Positions 25,625 to 34,427 are shown, numbered from the stretch's first letter. The stretch: DNA of 64,000 nt from Caenibius sp. WL (GCF_019803445.1 NZ_CP081844.1:2864501-2928500); one strand, 5' to 3'. Notes: generated by a model not told the origin, from the letters alone. Made by a program: numbers and translations.

Positions 25625-26257
25625 ATGGGACATTCAGACCTCGACCCCGCCATACATGATCGGCGCCCTTGGAATGCAGGGCAGAATGTAGGACCGAAGC
25701 GCCCACTGAAGCTGCGCGATATCTGGGCAATTCGTTTCTATCTCGACGAACACAAGCGTCTGCGTGACCGGGCCCTGTTCGATCTTGCCATCGACAGCAA
25801 ATTGCGTGGCTGCGATCTGGTCAAGATCAGGATAGGCGACCTGATGAGCGCAGGGTCATTTCGCGATCGCGCGACAGTCATCCAGCAAAAGACCAGCCGT
25901 CCGGTGCAGTTCGAGATCATGTCCGAGGCTCGCAAGAGCCTGAAAGCATGGCTTGATCGGCGCGGAGGGACGATCCGCGACTTCGTATTTCCAAGCAGGA
26001 TCGATTATCTCGGTCACTTGAGCACACGGCAATATGCGCGCCTCGTCGACGAATGGGTGTCAACGATTGGTCTCGACAGGCGGGAATATGGCACGCATTC
26101 GATGCGGCGGACCAAGGCGGCGCTGATCTACAAAGCCACAGGCAACCTTCGCGCCGTGCAAATCCTGCTCGGCCATACCAACATCGAAAATACCGTCAGA
26201 TACCTCGGCGTAGATGTCGATGATGCTTTGACGCTTTCCGAACGGACCGAAATTTGA
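25625..26257 (+). CDS. Stand-alone tyrosine recombinase catalytic domain
   Basis: A 210-residue protein that covers only the catalytic part of a phage-integrase-type recombinase; the N-terminal core-binding domain is absent. The catalytic set is visible: Arg in DSKLRGCDLVKIR, the His-x-x-Arg box GTHSMRRTKAALIY, His in LLGHTNIENT and the Tyr nucleophile in VRYLGVD. The ATG at 25625 is used because the frame from 25595 starts with TTG. It is divergent from parDE. A hairpin (26263-26291) follows the stop. Whether it is active without an arm-binding domain is unclear. Confidence 0.85.
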   Translation: MGHSDLDPAIHDRRPWNAGQNVGPKRPLKLRDIWAIRFYLDEHKRLRDRALFDLAIDSKLRGCDLVKIRIGDLMSAGSFRDRATVIQQKTSRPVQFEIMSEARKSLKAWLDRRGGTIRDFVFPSRIDYLGHLSTRQYARLVDEWVSTIGLDRREYGTHSMRRTKAALIYKATGNLRAVQILLGHTNIENTVRYLGVDVDDALTLSERTEI

Positions 26258-26262
26258 AAATT

Positions 26263-26291
26263 CCGGCTTCCCGAGATCTCAGGGAAGCCGG
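26263..26291 (+). terminator. Hairpin after the tyrosine recombinase
   Basis: A perfect 10-base stem (CCGGCTTCCC / GGGAAGCCGG) with a 9-base loop starts six bases after the recombinase stop. There is no T-run, so termination efficiency is uncertain. The remaining 316 bases to the flavoprotein gene contain nothing recognisable. Confidence 0.5.
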
Positions 26292-26607
26292 TTCACCCAT
26301 ATGAACGACCGGCAGGTATCAACGAGTGAATCCGCCCCCCACCAATGACAGAAATGTTGGGGTAAACGGAAGGGCAGCTTTCGCTCTCAGGCTGATAAAT
26401 TCAGTCTATTACCGTCTTTGAGCGCGGCGTTCGCTCTCGCAGCAGATGGATCGATTTCGGTCCTGCCGCTTTCGTTCGGAATAACGGTCAACAAGCTGAT
26501 TGGCGTGCGGGCGTACCCGCGCGCTGCTATTTCCTGCAACGACGGCTCGATCACGCCGGTGACAAATTTTGTGGCGGGCTTTGAACGTGATTTGAGGACA
26601 CAAATGC

Positions 26608-28404
26608 TCAACTTCGCACTTCAGTTGCCACAGCCCTTGCAGCACGGCGGCCGGAGTAGATGCAATCGGCATAAGACAGGCCGCTGACATAGAGGTTGGA
26701 GCAAATGCCTACCGCGTTGCGTCCAGCGGCATAGAGGCCAGGCACGCTGCCGCCCTCTGCATGCTGGACCTGCCCGGTCCGTTCATCGACGATCAGCCCG
26801 CCAACGGTCATGCAGGCGATCGGAAACATGCGTGCATCGACGGAAGCGTCAATCGCATAAAAGGGGCCTTCCTCCAGCGCGATCATCTCGTCCGGAGTCT
26901 TGTGGAACTGGTCGGTGAGTTCGCCCCGTGCCGTGCGGTTGTATTGTGCGATCGTTGCGGAAAATCCGGCAGGATCGAAGCCCATTTTGCTTGCCAGTTC
27001 TTCCGGCGTCTTTCCCTTGGTCGCCGCGAACAGGCAATTGACGATAGTGATGTCGCGCTGGAAGCCCAGCACGCCATAACCGAAGGCATCGCGCAGCGCC
27101 TTGCGGAACAGTTTGCGGTCGAGAATAATGTAGCCTCGGCCATCGTTGCGCTCGACCATCTCGTCGCCGATCCGCGCGCCATACCAGGTTTCGTTGACGA
27201 AGCGCGCCCCGCGGCCATTGACGAGCATACCTTGCCCCCAGGCTTTAGGCGGCGAAAGAAAACGCCAGGCTGAGACGCGCTCCATCAGTTGCGTGGCACC
27301 GCCCACGGTAACGCCAAGCATGATACCGCTGCCGTTGTCGCCCAATGTGCCGTTAGGCATTCCGGCGGCGTATTCGGGCGCGAAGTGCTGCACCATGGGC
27401 GGATTGCAGATGAAGCCACCTGCGCTGAGGATCAGGCCTTTTCTGGCGCGGATCCACGTGCTTTTCCGTTCGCGGGCTTCCAGTGCCCGCGCTTTGGCGA
27501 GATAGCGATAGCCGATCGCAATGGTGACCCGGGCACCAGGAAACGTGCCAGACAGCATGGACATCCACTTGTTCGCCTTGGCGATATAGCGCGAATGCTT
27601 TCCGCGGATTGCCGGGTCTGCGAAGCGTTCGACCCTTATGCCGACCACACGCCCGGTGCTGTCCACAGCGAGTTGCCGCGCTTCGGCGCCGGGGTGAAAG
27701 ATCAAACCTTTGGCCAACGCTGCTTCACGCAAGGGATTGTACATGCCTGCGCCGACGCCCCACGGCTTGTTGCCGTTGCGGAAATGTACCCGGTGGCCGC
27801 GTGCGGCGGGCGGCGTGATATCACGATATGGCGCGGCCAGAGTACTGTCGGGATGATAGAGGAATTTGTCGATCGGCGGGTACGAGGTCTTCTCGGGATA
27901 ATAGCTGGCCTCGAACGGTGCACCGTGGCCGCGCAGCCAATCGAGCGTTGGGGCACTGCTCTCGCAAAAATCACGCAGTGTTTCATCGGAGACCACATCG
28001 CCGGTTTCGTGTTTGAGATAGGCGTACATGCGTTCGGGGTCATCGGTGACACCCGCTTCGCGCTGGATCGAGGTTCCGCCTCCTGCATAATAGACGCCGC
28101 CATTGGCCGCAGAAGATCCGCCGCCATCGTACTGGTCGACCGCGATCACGCTCATGCCTTCTTCAAGGCCCTGCAGCGCGGCAGCGATTCCGGCGCCGCC
28201 CAGGCCAACGATGACCATGTCGGCTTGCTCGCCCCAAGCATGGGTGTCGGGATCGTCGAGCACGAGCGGGGCATCGATAGACAGGCCCCATTCCGTGATG
28301 GGCTCGCCGGCACGCGGCATTGGGCGGGGGGGCTTGTTTCGCGGATCGTACCGGAGTGCTGCCAGAGCCGTATCTTCGATCATCGTTCCATTCTCCTGAA
28401 CCAT
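26608..28404 (-). CDS. FAD-binding dehydrogenase, KstD/fumarate-reductase type
   Basis: A 598-residue flavoprotein of the FAD_binding_2 family, which includes 3-ketosteroid dehydrogenases and flavocytochrome-type reductases. The dinucleotide motif VIVGLGGAGIAAALQG lies near 64-79, followed by GGSSAANGGVYYAGGGT; the C-terminal part holds GGLIVDERTGQV and GLYAAGRNAVG, which bind FAD. It would oxidise or reduce a ketone- or alkene-containing substrate, perhaps a steroid or cyclic compound. ATG 28383 is an alternative start. It diverges from a TetR-family regulator with a palindrome in between. Confidence 0.88.
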   Translation of the reverse strand: MVQENGTMIEDTALAALRYDPRNKPPRPMPRAGEPITEWGLSIDAPLVLDDPDTHAWGEQADMVIVGLGGAGIAAALQGLEEGMSVIAVDQYDGGGSSAANGGVYYAGGGTSIQREAGVTDDPERMYAYLKHETGDVVSDETLRDFCESSAPTLDWLRGHGAPFEASYYPEKTSYPPIDKFLYHPDSTLAAPYRDITPPAARGHRVHFRNGNKPWGVGAGMYNPLREAALAKGLIFHPGAEARQLAVDSTGRVVGIRVERFADPAIRGKHSRYIAKANKWMSMLSGTFPGARVTIAIGYRYLAKARALEARERKSTWIRARKGLILSAGGFICNPPMVQHFAPEYAAGMPNGTLGDNGSGIMLGVTVGGATQLMERVSAWRFLSPPKAWGQGMLVNGRGARFVNETWYGARIGDEMVERNDGRGYIILDRKLFRKALRDAFGYGVLGFQRDITIVNCLFAATKGKTPEELASKMGFDPAGFSATIAQYNRTARGELTDQFHKTPDEMIALEEGPFYAIDASVDARMFPIACMTVGGLIVDERTGQVQHAEGGSVPGLYAAGRNAVGICSNLYVSGLSYADCIYSGRRAARAVATEVRS

Positions 28405-28476
28405 CTGGCGCGCCTTCTCTTCCTGGAATCACTTTGAGCGAGGAGTTGGCAGCTCGTTTGTCCCGCGAATGAAATT

Positions 28477-28497
28477 AACTTGTCTAATAGTCAAGTT
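28477..28497. promoter_or_regulatory. Palindromic operator between flavoprotein and TetR genes
   Basis: AACTTG (28477-28482) and CAAGTT (28492-28497) form an inverted repeat with a 9-base gap, in the 166-base divergent region. The minus strand reads TTGACT inside it, a possible -35 of the flavoprotein gene. The size and position fit a TetR-family operator. Confidence 0.55.
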
Positions 28498-28570
28498 TAA
28501 TGCATTGGAGCCTCGCTGATGAAGCGGATAGGCGGGCAAGCCATGTTCAGGTGTGCTGGTGAAAGGGCCC

Positions 28571-29206
28571 ATGGAGCGCAAGAATGTCCGAAGCCGAAAA
28601 GGCGGCCGTCCCAGCAGTGCGTCTACCGCCCGCCTGAGCGAGGAAATCCTTGGCGCAGCGGAAAAGACGTTCCTTGCGCAGGGCTTTAACGGAGCCAGTG
28701 TCGAGGCCATCGCCACTGCTGCCGGAACCAGCAAGCAGACCATCTATGCTCGTTTCGGAACCAAGGAACGGCTCTTTGTGGCCGTCAGCAATGCGCTCCT
28801 GGCTTACAGATTCGAGACCAGGCTGCTCGAGCATGCCACTTTGCGAGACAAGCTTTTGGCGGTGGCCAGGCAGATGCTCGATGCCATGCTCGATCCCAAG
28901 ATGGTGCGGATGTATACGATCATCACGGCCGAGGCGCAGCGTTTTCCCGATTTGGCGCGCGCAGTTGATCACGATGACACTTTCCCCGGCCGCGCCCTAA
29001 TATTGCAGATACTTACCGAGGCGGCAGAGAGTGGGGAGGTTCATTGCGGCGACCCGCGCAAGCTGATGCTCATGTTTCAGGACATGGTTCTTTCGGCACC
29101 CTTGCGTTCGGCAGCGCTAGGTCTGGGAAAATTCGATGCTCCGGGGCTTCAAGAATGGGCTACGACAGCAGTCGACATCTTTCTTAAAGGCTTGCTTCCT
29201 CGCTAA
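28571..29206 (+). CDS. TetR-family transcriptional regulator
   Basis: A 211-residue regulator. The N-terminal helix-turn-helix is typical: EEILGAAEKTFLAQGFNGAS then AIATAAGTSKQTIYARFGTK. The C-terminal ligand domain is TetR-like and specific to this regulator. The ATG at 28571 follows AAAGGG; a GTG at 28553 is possible. It probably represses the divergent flavoprotein gene and itself through the palindrome at 28477-28497. The ligand may be a substrate of the dehydrogenase. Confidence 0.88.
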   Translation: MERKNVRSRKGGRPSSASTARLSEEILGAAEKTFLAQGFNGASVEAIATAAGTSKQTIYARFGTKERLFVAVSNALLAYRFETRLLEHATLRDKLLAVARQMLDAMLDPKMVRMYTIITAEAQRFPDLARAVDHDDTFPGRALILQILTEAAESGEVHCGDPRKLMLMFQDMVLSAPLRSAALGLGKFDAPGLQEWATTAVDIFLKGLLPR

Positions 29207-29336
29207 TGACTCAATCTACAATAGATCAGAGAGTGCTGTTGCCTGACAATATAGCGAACCGTTGGCAGCACCTCTTACGCAAATGAACCTGCAGCAGGTT
29301 TCAATCACGTGCTCGAGCACCACGAAGGGCAACTAG

Positions 29337-29389
29337 GTTGGCGTTCTCAGATAGCCCGCTTTGACAGAAAAGTTGGGGGAAGCGGAAAT
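29337..29389. repeat. Dispersed intergenic repeat, copy 1
   Basis: A roughly 53-base unit of the form GTTGGCGTTCTCAG ... CCCGCTTTG ... AGTTGGGGGAAGCGGAAAT. It matches intergenic segments at 30794-30847 and 32451-32495, and parts of others. This copy lies between the TetR gene and the small gene at 29450, overlapping neither. Confidence 0.6.
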
Positions 29390-29449
29390 CGCGCAAACTT
29401 GAAGGCATGGTTCTCAAATGCCAGCCTATTCACTGATCGATTGCATCGA

Positions 29450-29599
29450 ATGATTGGAACCAGCCAGATGCCTGACCCTCGCGCAGAACAAATAGAGAGG
29501 TATCGGCAACTGCATCGCGAAGAACGAAGCGGTTACAGCCGCTGGCTACTTCTGATCAAAGAGCTTCGCGTTACGCACGAGGTCAGCAAGCCTGCTTAG
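29450..29599 (+). CDS. Possible small protein of unknown function
   Basis: A 49-residue frame (MIGTSQMPDPRAEQIERYRQ ... WLLLIKELRVTHEVSKPA), or 43 residues from ATG 29468. It is basic and helical. The ribosome-binding site is weak and the frame is short, so it is tentative. It lies between TetR and a run of minus-strand genes. Confidence 0.35.
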   Translation: MIGTSQMPDPRAEQIERYRQLHREERSGYSRWLLLIKELRVTHEVSKPA

Positions 29600-29627
29600 T
29601 AGCGCTTTAACTGACAGACTGCTGAGG

Positions 29628-30053
29628 TTATGGGCCTGAGAGCGTCGTCTCCACGGCTGCAACAATCTCTGCGATTGGGATAGTGAATACACCACCATGG
29701 GCTCGTCGCCATTCCGCTATCCCTGGGCTCGCATCAGGGAACTCGGTTTTATTTGAAGCAAGCCGAGTGACACTTGCATCCAATGTAGCTTGAGAAACAG
29801 GGATGTGCTGGAGTATTCCGCCTGCATCGGGGGCGTCGGGCAGATGCAAGCCGGTCACACTAAGATGATAGATCGTTTCATCTCTGCCAGCGATGCTGAG
29901 ATGCTCTATCTTTTGAATACGAAGGCGCGAGCCAACGTCGATGGGGCGAGTTTGGTATTCCCAGATTTGGCCTTCTTCGTATCGAGATTGCGGGGATGCT
30001 CCGAGCAGTGCAAGGGCAGAAGCCAACAGCGAACAGGTTCTGAAGACGTTCAC
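29628..30053 (-). CDS. Secreted protein of unknown function
   Basis: A 141-residue protein with a signal peptide (hydrophobic 5-18, cleavage near GASPQ). The body begins YEEGQIWEYQTRPIDVGSRL and continues with IYHLSVTGLHLPDAP; the final part is helical. It reads like a conserved small periplasmic protein, but I cannot name the family. It is the first of six minus-strand genes to 33.3 kb that appear independent, separated by repeat-bearing gaps. Confidence 0.65.
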   Translation of the reverse strand: MNVFRTCSLLASALALLGASPQSRYEEGQIWEYQTRPIDVGSRLRIQKIEHLSIAGRDETIYHLSVTGLHLPDAPDAGGILQHIPVSQATLDASVTRLASNKTEFPDASPGIAEWRRAHGGVFTIPIAEIVAAVETTLSGP

Positions 30054-30181
30054 GCAATTTCCCCTTTGCGATCAGACAAACCCGTCGATGGCTCACAAGA
30101 TCGACAGCAGCAATAGGAAATATTTTGGCTCACCTTAAACGACTGCTAAGTTGGGGCTGGCAGTCATCGCCAACGGCGAGA

Positions 30182-30757
30182 TTAGCGTACCAAATGAACT
30201 CCGAAAATCGTGTACGTGCCCTCTTCGCAACCACCTCCGAACGCCCCTTGATCGATAGCGGCAACAGCCTCTTCGAGTGTGTTCATCAAACAATGCTCAT
30301 TCACCGGTAGCTGCTCAGCCACAGCGTTGCACGAAAGCGGCGAATGTTCGAGGAAGTCTCCGAATACAACGACGTCATAGCCTAAAAGAGATACTGCGGA
30401 GGGGGCTGCCGGAGGTAGGACGTTATCGTCGACAGCGGCAGATCGGGCCGGTGATCTTGGCCGCCAGCAAGTGGCGTCGAAATTCCATCCATCTGACTCT
30501 AATTCGAGCTCATAAGCTGTGTAGTAAAATAAGGTCGTCTTGTTCACATCGGCGCCACCTTCAACAGCCAACGTTCCGATTACATCCGGGTTATTCGCCA
30601 GTCCGAAGCTGTTGTGCAACCACACTCCCTGCACATCGATCACGTTGTCATTTACACAGTCCGCCACGCTGCAAACGTCTTTGATATGCTTGAGTCCTGC
30701 AGTCAGCCACCCAGGTGGCGGGGATACATGCTTCAGGAGATAACCGGCGGGAACCAT
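30182..30757 (-). CDS. Protein of unknown function
   Basis: A 191-residue protein without a signal peptide. It is rich in acidic and aromatic residues (VWLHNSFGLANNPDVIGTLA, FYYTAYELELESDGWNF) with a C-terminal Cys-containing segment. Frame length and composition support real coding, but no domain is recognised. No operon partner is evident. Confidence 0.6.
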   Translation of the reverse strand: MVPAGYLLKHVSPPPGWLTAGLKHIKDVCSVADCVNDNVIDVQGVWLHNSFGLANNPDVIGTLAVEGGADVNKTTLFYYTAYELELESDGWNFDATCWRPRSPARSAAVDDNVLPPAAPSAVSLLGYDVVVFGDFLEHSPLSCNAVAEQLPVNEHCLMNTLEEAVAAIDQGAFGGGCEEGTYTIFGVHLVR

Positions 30758-30793
30758 GACTGCAGTCCTAAACCGGAACTGAGCTGTCTGCTA

Positions 30794-30847
30794 TGTTAGT
30801 GTTCTCAGCACGCCCATTTCGGCGCAAATGTCGGGGTCAGCGGACAT
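30794..30847. repeat. Dispersed intergenic repeat, copy 2
   Basis: TGTTAGTGTTCTCAGCA ... CCCATTTCGGCGCAAATGTCG ... AGCGGACAT, the fullest copy of the unit also present at 29337-29389 and 32451-32495. It fills most of the gap between two minus-strand genes. Confidence 0.65.
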
Positions 30848-30877
30848 GAGTGAGGTCATTGGCGCTTAGTGCTGACG

Positions 30878-31318
30878 CTACAGCTTTTTCAAGGACAGGA
30901 ACAATCCCAATGGGACGAGGCCATCACCGGCTAATAACTTCTCATTCTCCGCCGCATCGGCCTTGTCGAAGCACCAGCCCCGCCCTCGGTATCGCCTCAC
31001 AATAATGGACGATGTGATCCAGGGGGTTGGGTCAGATCTCGTTAAACGGCGATTACGGTACTGGCATAGTGCCTTGCCGCGCCAACGATTCGTCCAAGCG
31101 CAACTGAGTGTTCCTTCATCACCAATTTCCCCCGTCTCTACCTCTTCGAAATCAATGATCGTACATCTATTTGTTAGAAGGCAGCTGCAACTCGTATCCC
31201 TCGGCTCAAGCGTTTCCTTCGGTGACTTTGGCCATCTTGGCGCACCCTCCATTGTGTCCATGGGGTCGCCGCAACCGACAAGCGCAAAGAGCAGGAGAAC
31301 AAAAGGGCCGCTTTTCAT
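30878..31318 (-). CDS. Lipoprotein of unknown function
   Basis: A 146-residue protein beginning MKSGPFVLLLFALVGCGDPM: a lipoprotein signal peptide with lipobox LVGC, so it should be anchored to the outer or inner membrane. The mature part has cysteines (DTSCSCLLTNRC) and a Trp/Arg-rich segment. The start is set at 31318, since the frame opening at 31345 would place a charged extension before the signal peptide. Function unknown. Confidence 0.65.
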   Translation of the reverse strand: MKSGPFVLLLFALVGCGDPMDTMEGAPRWPKSPKETLEPRDTSCSCLLTNRCTIIDFEEVETGEIGDEGTLSCAWTNRWRGKALCQYRNRRLTRSDPTPWITSSIIVRRYRGRGWCFDKADAAENEKLLAGDGLVPLGLFLSLKKL

Positions 31319-31408
31319 CTCGGCGAACATGACACGCCTATGCACCGGTCACAATTCAGCCATGTTCTCCAAACCAATTTCAGCAATGTTGGGGGAAGCG
31401 GACACTCG

Positions 31409-31936
31409 CTACTTCGGAAGATTGGCCATCGCCTCGTTGACGATCTGCTCCTCCAACTCCTCGGTGTTGGTTCCTACGTAAGCCTCCATGCGCCAGCGTC
31501 CATCGAGGAAATGCTTGCCTACCGGGCGTTCCAAGAAGCCGACTATCTCAGCGAGTTCGGCTTCGGTGAATTCCCAGTTTACATGGTCCTCGTAAGCCTG
31601 CTGGTATTCGGCCTGGTATTTCGCGTAGACGTTCGTCAACGCGGTCATTCGTTTCTCAAAGCTGGCCTCCAAGTTTTCGATCACGCCTTCCCCGTTTGCT
31701 GTCTGCCACATGGGTCCGCCCGGAACGGCATAGCGTTCGAGAAAGCTGCCGGTATCAAGCTGGTCCTGACGTCCAATCGCCCGCAGAAACCGACGAATGA
31801 GAAGCAGCTTCGAGGGGCTGGGAGGCTCATCGATTCGCTCGGATGGTGCCAGCGTTTGAGTGGACTGCACAGGGGCCGCGAACGAGTTCGCAGGCCATAA
31901 CAGCGCAGCGAAACCAAGCAGTAGCAACGTCTTCAT
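31409..31936 (-). CDS. Periplasmic DUF2059-like protein
   Basis: A 175-residue protein with a signal peptide (1-20, cleavage after SFA). It contains two DUF2059-like helical stretches, including YAKYQAEYQQAYEDHVNWEF then FTEAELAEIVGFLERPVGKH, the family's usual end of domain. Periplasmic location is predicted. Function unknown. A copy of the intergenic GCGGACA motif lies just after its stop, and a longer part of the repeat lies before its start. Confidence 0.7.
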   Translation of the reverse strand: MKTLLLLGFAALLWPANSFAAPVQSTQTLAPSERIDEPPSPSKLLLIRRFLRAIGRQDQLDTGSFLERYAVPGGPMWQTANGEGVIENLEASFEKRMTALTNVYAKYQAEYQQAYEDHVNWEFTEAELAEIVGFLERPVGKHFLDGRWRMEAYVGTNTEELEEQIVNEAMANLPK

Positions 31937-31999
31937 CTGCCCGTTGTGACCCAGAACGGCTATGTCCGCAATGTGGGAGGTAAGCGAACATTCGAGGCA

Positions 32000-32431
32000 C
32001 TAACGAACCTGCTTATGCCCCAAACATTTTAACATGATCGGCAGGTCGCTACGGCGTGTTTTATAATCTGCGCGAACGAACAGCATGGCACGCGTTCCAA
32101 CGTTATCCTTTGTCAGAACAACCTCGATATGGCGGACATCGTTCACCAGTGGTTTGTCGGGATCTGGAGCAATGAAAAGATTCGCAAAAATGGGCAACAA
32201 GCTTTTCCTTCGGCCACTACTCGGCCTCGGATTGGATACTGCCAATCCTACACCAGATCGTTTCGACAAACATCGTGCAACCTCACTGGCTGTATTCGGC
32301 CCTTGAGCATCAATGCGAAGCGTCATCCCATTGCGATACAGTGCCGCTGCTGCAGGGGAGGTGATCATTCCAAGGCCAATATCAAAAGAAAATGGATCGG
32401 TTTCCGGCAGGACATCTGCAAGCAATCGCAT
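32000..32431 (-). CDS. Protein of unknown function
   Basis: A 143-residue frame (MRLLADVLPETDPFSFDIGL ... YKTRRSDLPIMLKCLGHKQV). It has no signal peptide and no recognised domain; it contains a basic SSGRRKSLLP stretch and a strand-rich second half. Coding is supported mainly by length and the tidy gap of dispersed repeat around it. Confidence 0.45.
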   Translation of the reverse strand: MRLLADVLPETDPFSFDIGLGMITSPAAAALYRNGMTLRIDAQGPNTASEVARCLSKRSGVGLAVSNPRPSSGRRKSLLPIFANLFIAPDPDKPLVNDVRHIEVVLTKDNVGTRAMLFVRADYKTRRSDLPIMLKCLGHKQVR

Positions 32432-32450
32432 GCAAACTGAATGCCCGCAA

Positions 32451-32495
32451 TGTTGGCGTTCTCAGCATACCCGTTTTGGCGCGAATGTTGAGGGG
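32451..32495. repeat. Dispersed intergenic repeat, copy 3
   Basis: TGTTGGCGTTCTCAGCATAC then CCGTTTTGGCGCGAATGTTG, followed by AGGGG: the first two-thirds of the unit seen at 30794-30847. It lies exactly in the gap between two genes and ends at the SIMPL gene's stop region. Confidence 0.65.
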
Positions 32496-33269
32496 TTATT
32501 GACCGATCATATAGGTGACGGTCAAATTTGCGCGGGTTGTGATCAGTTCCGGATTTATGGTTATGGGCACCGGAGGAGGAGGAGAGGCAATTGCCAGCGA
32601 AGGAGAAGCAGCGCGCTTTTGGGCTGTCACAATGATATAGCCGCCAGTTTGCTGCTCATTGGTGTTGATGCTTAAAATAGGCCCGAGAGCCACGTGGCTT
32701 GCCGCAGCGATGGCTGTCGCTTTTGTCGCTGCGTTAGAAAGCGCGGAATCGATTGCTTGCTGCTGGGCCAATCGCGCGTCGCGCAGACCAAAATTTCTGA
32801 TTTGAGCGTCGAATGCGCCACCTCGACCAACCAGACCAACCATTGTGCCAGCATCTTTTACCGCTATGGTTCGGACGGCAATCGACTGTGTCGCCACATA
32901 GCCGAGAATTGTGCAGGCGCCTTTAGACATTTGCGGCGAATCATAATCCTGCTCTCCGCAGTCATTGCTTCGCACAGGTACAACCTTGACCTCGTCGGTT
33001 CGTGGTTCTGCAGTAAGATCGATTTTGCGAAGCTCCGTCTCAATTTTGGCACTTTGTGCGGTCATCGAATGAACCGCCTCGTCGCTCGTCGAGCCTTCGC
33101 CCCGCGCAGTATAGGAAATGATGGCGAGATCAGGCGGGGTCATGACTTCGCCGTATCCCGTCACAACGATTTTCGGCTGCTCACGCATCGCTTGGGGAAT
33201 AGGCTGGGCGCCAGAAACATGGGCTGGCATACTCGCAAGTAGTGTAAGTCCAATCCATTTGAGACGCAT
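32496..33269 (-). CDS. Periplasmic SIMPL-domain (DUF541) protein
   Basis: A 257-residue exported protein: signal peptide to about residue 20, then the SIMPL/DUF541 domain starting KIVVTGYGEVMTPPDLAIIS, with YVATQSIAVRT in the middle and LRDARLAQQQAIDSALSNAATKA (in two parts) before the end. Such proteins form ring-like periplasmic assemblies of unclear function (for example E. coli YggE, linked to oxidative stress). The ATG is well placed. It stands alone. Confidence 0.88.
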   Translation of the reverse strand: MRLKWIGLTLLASMPAHVSGAQPIPQAMREQPKIVVTGYGEVMTPPDLAIISYTARGEGSTSDEAVHSMTAQSAKIETELRKIDLTAEPRTDEVKVVPVRSNDCGEQDYDSPQMSKGACTILGYVATQSIAVRTIAVKDAGTMVGLVGRGGAFDAQIRNFGLRDARLAQQQAIDSALSNAATKATAIAAASHVALGPILSINTNEQQTGGYIIVTAQKRAASPSLAIASPPPPVPITINPELITTRANLTVTYMIGQ

Positions 33270-33689
33270 GAAAAATCCCCCTCCGCATCGCGACGACTCC
33301 AGCTTATGGGTGCTTTAGCGCAAGGGCAACCAATGTCCGCTTTGTTGGCGTGTCTGGTCAGGCGGGTTGAGGTCGAAAACCTCAGATAGCTGCCATAGCA
33401 ACGGGCCACCGCTGCACGACTGCAGCCGCCGACGAAGCTGCCATTCGCGGCGTCTAAGCAGGTCGTTAGAACCCGCCATTGGTTCATACTCATGAGACAG
33501 CTGCCCCGCGGCAGCAATCAGCTGTGGTTACTACGGGCCTGGAGGACAAGTTTGTTGGATAGCTGGTGCCAATTTAAGGTCAAGATTATCATATTGTGCC
33601 AGAAACACAGGTGTCCTGCGTAAGTTAGGTTTCGCTCGCACATCGCGAAGCTTAATCCGCCTCATCCGACGTCTCATAGGGAGAGAACA

Positions 33690-34427
33690 TTGGAGAAGGT
33701 TATCTACGTGCTCTGGAAGGCGGAGAGCGAACCGCTCGACAGCTTCAACCAGATCTTGCTGCAGCAGGCGAGCGATCAACTGCTCGCGCTGGGCGTGGAG
33801 AAGCTGCAGATCAATCTCGTGGATGCGGACGTAGCGGCGGGACAGCATCTTAGCGCCGGCCCGTTGCGGCCGGCCCCCTCGGCCATGGTGTCGTTCTGGT
33901 TGAACGCAGCGCATGATCGGCCCGCTGCGGAAGAGGTGCTGGAACGGTTTGCTCCCCGGATCGCGGGATATGCCGTGGCGGAATCGACCGTACTGCCCAA
34001 TACTGGACAGCCCGATACGCAGGGGCGCGTGCGCGGCTTTTCGCAACTGGCGTTCCTGTTTAAACTGCCCAGCATCACCCGCGAAGGCTTTCTGCAGATC
34101 TGGATGCGCGATCAGACCCGGGTGGGCGTGGAGACGCAGGACACCTTCTATTACTGCCAGAATATCGTAACCCGGGTCCTCACCCCCGGCGCCCCCATGT
34201 GGGACGGCATCGTCGAGGAGTGCTATCCTACCGAAGCGATGACGGATCCGCTGGTCTTCTGGAAAGCGAATGGATCGGAAGATGTCTACCGTGCGAACTA
34301 CGAACGGGAAATGGCCAATGTGGCGCGCTTCCTCGATCTGGAAAACGGATCGGTGATGATCACCAGTGCCTACCGTTTGCCTGGATGGGCTGATCCGGCT
34401 CCGGCGGGGGCAGCGAACCATGGCTGA
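33690..34427 (+). CDS. EthD-domain protein
   Basis: A 245-residue protein with EthD-like dimeric alpha/beta-barrel features (MEKVIYVLWKAESEPLDSFN, then LFKLPSITREGFLQIWM and FYYCQNIVTRVL). EthD relatives act in ether or aromatic catabolism and in polyketide chemistry. TTG at 33690 has GAGAGAAC just before it and is the likely start. The stop overlaps the start of the SDR gene by eight bases, so the two probably work in the same pathway. The substrate is unknown. Confidence 0.75.
   Translation: MEKVIYVLWKAESEPLDSFNQILLQQASDQLLALGVEKLQINLVDADVAAGQHLSAGPLRPAPSAMVSFWLNAAHDRPAAEEVLERFAPRIAGYAVAESTVLPNTGQPDTQGRVRGFSQLAFLFKLPSITREGFLQIWMRDQTRVGVETQDTFYYCQNIVTRVLTPGAPMWDGIVEECYPTEAMTDPLVFWKANGSEDVYRANYEREMANVARFLDLENGSVMITSAYRLPGWADPAPAGAANHG

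Noticed and set aside
27289-28437. 382-codon frame antisense to the flavoprotein
   Set aside because: The flavoprotein has FAD motifs; the opposite frame has none.
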